A stretch of 64,000 nt of DNA. It comes from Streptomyces verrucosisporus (GTDB taxonomy: Bacteria > Actinomycetota > Actinomycetes > Streptomycetales > Streptomycetaceae). Below are positions 58,931-64,000 of this stretch, piece by piece. Each line of letters opens with the position of its first letter. The stretch's first letter is position 1. The notes below the pieces were generated by a model, which did no database searches, was not told the DNA's origin, and was given only the letters and a program-made list of their open reading frames with translations. The stretch is from assembly GCF_017114865.1 (NCBI RefSeq), contig NZ_JADEYH010000011.1, forward strand, positions 1 through 64,000. The letters are read 5' to 3'. Both the position numbers and the translations under genes were made by a program.

Positions 58931-59277
58931 TACCGGGTTCCTTCCTTGCTGCTGACGACCACCGTGATGTGGCTGGTCCGCTTACGGATCCGGTAGGCGC
59001 GGCCCTGGGCGCGCGGCCGGAACCGCTTCAGGGTCGGGCCCTCGTCGACGTAGGCCTCGGAGATGAAGAGGCTGTCGACGTCCGTGTGGTCGTAGTTGTG
59101 CGCGGCGTTGGCGATGGCGCTGTCGAGCACCTTGCCGACGGGCACGCTCGCGGCCTGCGGGGCGAAACGCAGGACCGCCTGAGCCTCCGTGGCGTCCATG
59201 CCACGGATGAGGTCCACCACGCGGCGGGCCTTCATGGGCGTGACGCGGATGTACCGCGCCTGGGCCCTGGCTTCCAT
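58930..59277 (-). CDS. rplV: 50S ribosomal protein L22
   Basis: Tunnel protein of 115 residues: [39 protein letters not shown] and [23 protein letters not shown] 59277 has GAAGGGA just upstream and is preferred to an ATG 24 bp earlier. Confidence 0.98.
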   Translation of the reverse strand: MEARAQARYIRVTPMKARRVVDLIRGMDATEAQAVLRFAPQAASVPVGKVLDSAIANAAHNYDHTDVDSLFISEAYVDEGPTLKRFRPRAQGRAYRIRKRTSHITVVVSSKEGTR

Positions 59278-59323
59278 GGTTGTCCCTTCGGTGTCAGTCA
59301 TAGGTCTTCGCTACTTCCGCACA

Positions 59324-59605
59324 TCAGCGACGACGCGACTTGCGGTCGTCCTTCTCGTGGCCGCGGAAGGTGCGGGTCGGCGCGAACTCGCCGAGCTTGT
59401 GGCCGACCATCGACTCGGTGACGAACACCGGGACGTGCTTGCGGCCGTCGTGCACCGCGATCGTGTGGCCCAGCATGGCCGGGACGATCATGGAGCGGCG
59501 GGACCAGGTCTTGATGACGTTCTTGGTGCCTGCGTCGTTCTGTACGTCCACCTTCTTCATCAGGTGGTCGTCGACGAAAGGCCCCTTCTTGAGACTGCGC
59601 GGCAT
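59324..59605 (-). CDS. rpsS: 30S ribosomal protein S19
   Basis: Head protein of 93 residues: [40 protein letters not shown] and [20 protein letters not shown] stands 10 nt before the ATG. It is 14 bp behind rplB. Confidence 0.98.
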   Translation of the reverse strand: MPRSLKKGPFVDDHLMKKVDVQNDAGTKNVIKTWSRRSMIVPAMLGHTIAVHDGRKHVPVFVTESMVGHKLGEFAPTRTFRGHEKDDRKSRRR

Positions 59606-59619
59606 CGAAAACCCGCCTC

Positions 59620-60456
59620 CTAGCGCTTCTTGTTCGTCTTGCGGCGGCGGACGATGTACTTGTTGCTGGCCTTCTTCGGCGAGCGAGTACGTCCTTCCTT
59701 CTTGCCCCACGGCGAGACCGGGTGACGACCACCGGAGGTCTTGCCCTCACCACCACCGTGCGGGTGGTCGACCGGGTTCATGACCACACCGCGGACGGTC
59801 GGGCGGACGCCCTTCCAGCGCATACGGCCGGCCTTGCCCCAGTTGATGTTCGACTGCTCGGCGTTGCCGACCTCGCCGACGGTGGCGCGGCAGCGGACGT
59901 CGACCAGGCGGATCTCACCGGACGGCATGCGCAGGTGGGCCATGCGGCCCTCCTTCGCCAGCAGCTGCACGGAGGCGCCCGCGGAGCGGGCGAACTTCGC
60001 GCCGCCGCCGGGCCGCAGCTCGATGGCGTGGATGGTCGTACCGACCGGGATGTTGCGCAGCGCGAGGTTGTTGCCCGGCTTGATGTCGGCGCCGGGGCCG
60101 TTCTCGACGCGGTCGCCCTGCTTCATGCCGGCCGGCGCGAGGATGTAGCGCTTCTCGCCGTCGACGTAGTGGAGCAGCGCGATGCGCGCGGTGCGGTTGG
60201 GGTCGTACTCGATGTGCGCGACCTTGGCCGGCACGCCGTCCTTGTCGTGACGACGGAAGTCGATCACCCGGTAGGCGCGCTTGTGGCCGCCGCCCTGGTG
60301 GCGGACGGTCACACGACCGGTGTTGTTACGGCCGCCCTTGCTGTGCAGGGGGCGGACCAGCGACTTCTCCGGCGTGGACCGCGTGATCTCGACGAAGTCG
60401 GCGACGCTGGAGCCACGACGGCCCGGGGTCGTCGGCTTGTACTTGCGGATACCCAT
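59620..60456 (-). CDS. rplB: 50S ribosomal protein L2
   Basis: Core protein of 278 residues needed for peptidyl transferase assembly: [40 protein letters not shown] (the conserved [16 protein letters not shown] region), and the basic tail [12 protein letters not shown]. It lies 39 bp behind rplW. Confidence 0.99.
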   Translation of the reverse strand: MGIRKYKPTTPGRRGSSVADFVEITRSTPEKSLVRPLHSKGGRNNTGRVTVRHQGGGHKRAYRVIDFRRHDKDGVPAKVAHIEYDPNRTARIALLHYVDGEKRYILAPAGMKQGDRVENGPGADIKPGNNLALRNIPVGTTIHAIELRPGGGAKFARSAGASVQLLAKEGRMAHLRMPSGEIRLVDVRCRATVGEVGNAEQSNINWGKAGRMRWKGVRPTVRGVVMNPVDHPHGGGEGKTSGGRHPVSPWGKKEGRTRSPKKASNKYIVRRRKTNKKR

Positions 60457-60495
60457 TTCTCAGTCCTCGTCCGATATCGGACGGTACGACCTCCG

Positions 60496-60819
60496 TTAGG
60501 AGACCGGACCGCCGAAGATGTCGATACGGTCGCCCTCGGCGAGGGTCACGATGGCGCGCTTGGAGTCGGCGCGCTTGCCGTAACCGGTGCGGGTGCGCTT
60601 GCGCTTGCCCTGGCGGTTGATCGTGTTGACCCCGGTGACCTTGACCGAGAAGACCGCCTCGACGGCCTGCTTGATCTGGGTCTTGTTGGCACGCGGGTCG
60701 ACGACGAACGTGTACTTGTTCTCGTCCAGCAGCGCGTAGCTCTTCTCGGAGACCACCGGCTTCACGAGGATGTCGCGGGGGTCGGAGAAGGTCTTGCTGG
60801 TGACGGTGGTCTCGGCCAT
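60496..60819 (-). CDS. rplW: 50S ribosomal protein L23
   Basis: Tunnel-exit protein of 107 residues, docking site for trigger factor and [43 protein letters not shown] and [17 protein letters not shown]. Its ATG overlaps the rplD stop by one base. Confidence 0.98.
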   Translation of the reverse strand: MAETTVTSKTFSDPRDILVKPVVSEKSYALLDENKYTFVVDPRANKTQIKQAVEAVFSVKVTGVNTINRQGKRKRTRTGYGKRADSKRAIVTLAEGDRIDIFGGPVS

Positions 60820-61469
60820 CAGGCCTCGCTCCCTTCGTGCTGGGCGGCCTTGCGGCCGGCCACGAAGCTGTCGAGGGCGGCCTTGGTGAAGACCACGTCG
60901 TCGGAGACGAGCACGTCGTAGGTGTTCAGCTGGCCCGGCTCCAGGATGTGGACCTGGGGCAGGTTGCGGGCGGACAGCCACGCGGCCTCGTCGCTCCGGT
61001 CGGCGACCAGGAGCACGTTCTTGCGCTCGCTGATCTTCCCGAACAGGGTCTTGGCGGCCTTGGTGGAGATCTCGCCCTCGACCACGCCGCTCACGACGTG
61101 GACGCGGCCGTGGCGCGCCCGGTCGGAGAGGGCACCGCGCAGGGCGGCGGCCTTCATCTTCTTCGGGGTCCGCTGCGAGTAGTCGCGCGGCACGGGGCCG
61201 TGCACGACGCCACCGCCCGCGAACTGCGGGGCGCGGGTCGAACCCTGGCGGGCGCGGCCGGTGCCCTTCTGGCGGTACGGCTTCTTGCCGCCGCCCCGGA
61301 CCTCGCCGCGGGTCTTGGTCTTGTGCGTGCCCTGGCGGGCAGCGGCCAGCTGTGCGACGACGACCTGGTGGATCAGCGGAACGCTGACCTGCGCGTCGAA
61401 GATCTCCGCGGGGAGCTCGACGGTCCCGGCCTTGTCGCCCGCCGGCGAAAGGATGTCAATGGTGCTCAT
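60819..61469 (-). CDS. rplD: 50S ribosomal protein L4
   Basis: Protein of 216 residues with a loop in the tunnel: [20 protein letters not shown] is the extended loop, then [20 protein letters not shown] and an Ala/Glu end. In E. coli it represses the S10 operon; regulation here is not seen. It lies 8 bp behind rplC. Confidence 0.98.
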   Translation of the reverse strand: MSTIDILSPAGDKAGTVELPAEIFDAQVSVPLIHQVVVAQLAAARQGTHKTKTRGEVRGGGKKPYRQKGTGRARQGSTRAPQFAGGGVVHGPVPRDYSQRTPKKMKAAALRGALSDRARHGRVHVVSGVVEGEISTKAAKTLFGKISERKNVLLVADRSDEAAWLSARNLPQVHILEPGQLNTYDVLVSDDVVFTKAALDSFVAGRKAAQHEGSEA

Positions 61470-61477
61470 CGGTTACC

Positions 61478-62125
61478 TCAGGCCCCCTTGGCCGCGGTAC
61501 GGACCAGGACGAGGCCGCCGTTCGGACCAGGGACCGCGCCCTTGATGAGCAGCAGGCCCTTCTCCGCGTCAACGGCGTGGACGGTCAGGTTCTGGGTGGT
61601 GACCCGCTCGTTGCCCATGCGGCCGGCCATGCGCAGGCCCTTGAACACGCGGCCCGGGGTGGCGCAGCCACCGATGGAGCCGGGAGAGCGGTGCTTGCGC
61701 TGCGTGCCGTGGCCGGCGCCGAGGCCGGCGAAGCCGTGGCGCTTCATGACACCGGCGGTGCCCTTGCCCTTGCTCTTGCCGGTGACGTCGACCTTCACGC
61801 CCGACTCGAACACCTCGGCGGTGACCTCCTGGCCGAGCGTGTACTCGCCGGCGTCGGCGGTACGCAGCTCCACCAGGTGGCGGCGCGGGGTGACGTCGGC
61901 CTTGGCGAAGTGGCCCTTGAGGGGCTTGTTCACCTTGCGCGGGTCGATCTCGCCGAAGGCGATCTGGACGGCCTCGTAGCCGTCCTTGTCTGCGGTGCGC
62001 ACCTGGGTGACGATGCAGGGGCCGGCCTTGACGACGGTGACCGGGACGACACGGTTGTTCTCGTCCCAGACCTGGGTCATGCCGAGCTTCTCGCCCAGGA
62101 CACCCTTGATCTGCTTGGTGGTCAT
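61478..62125 (-). CDS. rplC: 50S ribosomal protein L3
   Basis: Early-assembly protein of 215 residues: [40 protein letters not shown] and [20 protein letters not shown]. It lies 14 bp behind rpsJ. Confidence 0.98.
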   Translation of the reverse strand: MTTKQIKGVLGEKLGMTQVWDENNRVVPVTVVKAGPCIVTQVRTADKDGYEAVQIAFGEIDPRKVNKPLKGHFAKADVTPRRHLVELRTADAGEYTLGQEVTAEVFESGVKVDVTGKSKGKGTAGVMKRHGFAGLGAGHGTQRKHRSPGSIGGCATPGRVFKGLRMAGRMGNERVTTQNLTVHAVDAEKGLLLIKGAVPGPNGGLVLVRTAAKGA

Positions 62126-62139
62126 CTCTACCGCGCCTC

Positions 62140-62448
62140 TCAGAGCTTGATCTCGATGTCGACGCCGGCCGGCAGGTCCAGGCGCATCAGCGAGTCAACG
62201 GTCTTGGGCGTCGGGTCGAGGATGTCGATCAGGCGCTTGTGGGTACGCATCTCGAAGTGCTCGCGCGAGTCCTTGTACTTGTGCGGCGACTTGATGACGC
62301 AATACACGTTCTTCTCTGTGGGCAGCGGCACCGGGCCCGCGACCGACGCACCAGTACGGGTCACCGTCTCGACGATCTTCTTCGCCGAGGTGTCGATGAC
62401 CTCGTGGTCGTAGGCCTTGAGCCGGATGCGGATCTTCTGTCCCGCCAT
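62140..62448 (-). CDS. rpsJ: 30S ribosomal protein S10 / NusE
   Basis: Protein of 102 residues, also NusE in transcription antitermination: [40 protein letters not shown] and [20 protein letters not shown]. First gene of the S10 operon. The fusA/tuf genes that precede it in many bacteria are not in this window; an accessory locus stands there instead. Confidence 0.98.
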   Translation of the reverse strand: MAGQKIRIRLKAYDHEVIDTSAKKIVETVTRTGASVAGPVPLPTEKNVYCVIKSPHKYKDSREHFEMRTHKRLIDILDPTPKTVDSLMRLDLPAGVDIEIKL

Positions 62449-62845
62449 GGCTACTTCGTAGTCCTGTCTCTCGTCACGCTCCGGGACCCGGCGGGACCAC
62501 ACTCTCCTCCGACCCACGCGGTCGGGCGTGTCGCATTCCCGCCACCATGGAAATCCTTGAATTTCCCTGCCTGGGGATGCGGTGCGCGAGACCGCGGAAC
62601 CGGGGGAGGAAACCCACCGGGCGCCTGGTCGGTACCCCGCCCACGCTTCCCGGAAGATTCCCGTACTTCCGCCCCTGACGAGGGGCGACGAATACATTGG
62701 GACTCGCTTCCGGTCCTCCCGGCGGGAGGCGCGCAGCATCGGCACTCAACCGAGCAACCCGGACAGTCTGCCACACGGGGCATCGCCGATGCCAATCGGA
62801 CCCATCACGTTACCCCGCCGGAACGCCGCCGAACCATGCCGGACC
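62449..62845 (-). promoter_or_regulatory. Upstream region of the S10 operon
   Basis: About 397 bp upstream of rpsJ on the minus strand, with moderate G/C. It must contain the S10-operon promoter and leader; no -35/-10 pair was convincing. A small inverted repeat, GGAAAT and ATTTCC around six bases, lies near 62549-62566. No gene is supported on either strand. Confidence 0.5.
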
Positions 62846-63212
62846 ATGCCGGACCGGTGGCGCTTCCCCGCCGTCCGCGCGGCCATGGAGGACGCGGTCA
62901 AGCGCCGCCTGTGCAGTGAGTTCCGTGACGCCATCCGCGACGGCGAGATCGACACCACCGGGATCACCGAGTCCACCGGCCCGAAGAACCGCGACGGCAG
63001 CCTCAAGAAGCACGATGCCCTACCCCGGGAAGGCGGCGGTGTTCACCGCCGCCTTCCCGGGCGACAAGTCAGCGCTTTACCGCTGGGGCCGGGACGCGGT
63101 CGCCAGGCGGAACGGACTGACGGTGCTCCCCTACGACGGCGGCTTCGACGTGATCGCCGAGATCACCGGCCAGTGGACCCGCTGGGCGGCCGAGCCGGGC
63201 TCGGCGCACTGA
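62846..63212 (+). pseudogene. Frameshifted hypothetical gene
   Basis: Two adjacent stretches have strong coding bias in different frames. The first (62846 to about 63014, MPDRWRFPAVRAAMEDAVKR, then DGEIDTTGITESTGPKNRDG) has no stop but loses codon bias. The second, shifted by +1, runs from about 63015 to 63212 (MPYPGKAAVFTAAFPGDKSA, then YDGGFDVIAEITGQWTRWAA). A single indel near 63005-63015 would join them into one protein of about 121 residues. Alternatively the second is a separate 65-residue gene starting at ATG 63015. I recognise no family. Confidence 0.55.
63024..63061. repeat. Perfect 18-bp inverted repeat at the frame junction
   Basis: CCCGGGAAGGCGGCGGTG and its exact complement are separated only by TT. 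The hairpin is as strong as the terminators elsewhere in the window, yet it lies at the start of the second coding stretch, where it encodes the mirror-like PGKAAVFTAAFPG. Confidence 0.8.
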
Positions 63213-63700
63213 CTCCTCATCGGAGTGGGCTGGCCCAACGTCGACGAGGACGACCACCGCGACATGGCCGGGGAGCTGCGGGACTTCGCCGACGACGTCG
63301 ACGAGGACACCCAGGCCGCGCACAAGGGCATGGAGCGGCCGGTCTCCTCCGGGCAGAGCGAGGCCCTGAGCGCACTGAACGGCTACGCGACGCCCCGCCG
63401 CCCGCGCCCGGCCCGACTCGCTGCGCACGGTGAAGTCCGATCCGCGCACCAACAGCGTCCCGCTGGACAGGAAGACCCGTCCGAACGATCCCGTCGACGT
63501 CGCCACCGGCGAGATGACCCTGGCCCAGACCGGCCTGGAACTTCCGGGTGTCCTGCCGCCGGCCCCTGCGCACCCCGGACGGGCCGGTGACGGGCCTCTC
63601 CCACGGCTTCGACACGGCCGGGAACGACGAACCGGGCCGCACCACGACCTGGACGTACGACGAGGCGGGCAACGTCACCTCTCATGAAAGCGCGAGGCCA
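63213..63700 (+). pseudogene. Decayed Rhs/YD-repeat polymorphic toxin gene
   Basis: Three pieces of an RHS-type toxin stand in order but in different frames. From 63213, directly behind the TGA of the preceding frame: LLIGVGWPNVDEDDHRDMAG, then FADDVDEDTQAAH, the WXG100-like N-terminal region of such proteins. From about 63415: DSLRTVKSDPRTNSVPLDRK, then NDPVDVATGEMTLAQTGLEL and PGVLP, the start of the RHS shell. From about 63566: LRTPDGPVTGLSHGFDTAGN, then TTTWTYDEAGNVTS, a YD repeat. Over a thousand residues of shell and the toxin tip are missing. There is no valid start codon besides GTG 63225. It is a remnant made by internal deletions. Confidence 0.75.
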
Positions 63701-63750
63701 CGGAACAAGCTCAGGACTGGGTGCACGAGCGGTCATCCCCAGGGGTGCCG

Positions 63751-64000
63751 TCAGGCGGAACCGGAAGATGTCAGGACCGTCCTTCCCCGCTCCACCGCCC
63801 CGTGATGCTGTTCCGCCTCCTCGGGCGTGAGGACTCCCCGGTCGACGGCGTGATCAATACTCTGGTGCTGGTATCCCTTGTGTGCGGTGACGGGGTCCAG
63901 TTGCTGTTGGAACTGATAGATCTCCTCCATCTTCTTCAGGTAAGCCGGCGCCGCATCGTCGCCGATCTCCTGGCTGACGAGGTTGATCAGCACGTCGATC
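63751..64000 (-). CDS. Hypothetical protein, partial at the window edge
   Basis: At least 83 residues in frame up to the right edge (IDVLINLVSQEIGDDAAPAY, then LKKMEEIYQFQQQ and LTPEEAEQHHG). A GTG at 63993 is possible as a start, but the frame continues to the end of the sequence, so the gene is probably longer. The content is acidic and helical. Being next to a toxin remnant it could be an immunity gene, but nothing in the sequence shows that. Confidence 0.55.
   Translation of the reverse strand, partial: IDVLINLVSQEIGDDAAPAYLKKMEEIYQFQQQLDPVTAHKGYQHQSIDHAVDRGVLTPEEAEQHHGAVERGRTVLTSSGSA

Noticed and set aside
62449..62845. Open frames upstream of rpsJ
   Set aside because: They show no codon bias, no ribosome-binding site and no protein-like sequence.

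Overview
This window comes from the core chromosome of a high-GC actinobacterium, almost certainly a Streptomyces. It carries bldM and whiD side by side (both sporulation regulators), groES-groEL1 with CIRCE operators, GTG starts and very strong third-position G/C. The gene order resembles the S. coelicolor stretch from the S10 ribosomal operon to the guaB/glpD region, as far as I remember it. No biosynthetic cluster, prophage, insertion sequence, CRISPR array, tRNA or rRNA was recognised. No convincing new multi-gene system was found. The unusual items are mostly degenerate enzymes, one transferred-looking insert and a decayed toxin locus.

Left part (1-19.5 kb): an aldehyde dehydrogenase of succinic-semialdehyde type; a membrane-anchored pseudokinase; an A/T-richer two-gene insert (a secreted I36-type protein and a secreted protein of unknown function); an intact Ser/Thr kinase with an extracytoplasmic domain like that of the pseudokinase; glpD; an NDP-sugar dehydrogenase homologue without its catalytic cysteine; guaB3 and guaB; an ECF-type sigma factor; bldM; whiD; and a LysR regulator divergent from a MOSC protein and an SDR. 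The order groE - whiD - sigma - guaB - guaB3 parallels groE - whiB3 - sigD - guaB2 - guaB3 in Mycobacterium.

Middle (19.6-45 kb): groES-groEL1 under a double-CIRCE promoter; two Uma2-family genes flanking a THUMP-like methyltransferase; the t6A-tRNA genes tsaB-rimI-tsaD as an overlapping operon, with tsaE in a neighbouring alr-hydrolase-tsaE unit; nnr, acpS, glmS and glmM (cell-wall precursor and cofactor supply); coaA; rpsI-rplM; an ABC-F protein; an anchored Cys-containing protein; a D,D-carboxypeptidase; and truA.

Right part (45.3-62.4 kb): the large ribosomal blocks, all on the minus strand. They run rpsJ-rplC-rplD-rplW-rplB-rpsS-rplV-rpsC-rplP-rpmC-rpsQ, rplN-rplX-rplE-rpsN-rpsH-rplF-rplR-rpsE-rpmD-rplO, secY-adk-map, then infA-rpmJ-rpsM-rpsK-rpsD-rpoA-rplQ. 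Strong perfect hairpins separate several of these units.

Right edge (62.4-64 kb): upstream of rpsJ the sequence turns accessory. It holds a frameshifted hypothetical gene, the deleted and frame-broken remains of an Rhs/YD-repeat polymorphic toxin with its WXG100-like N-terminal region, and a partial minus-strand gene running out of the window.
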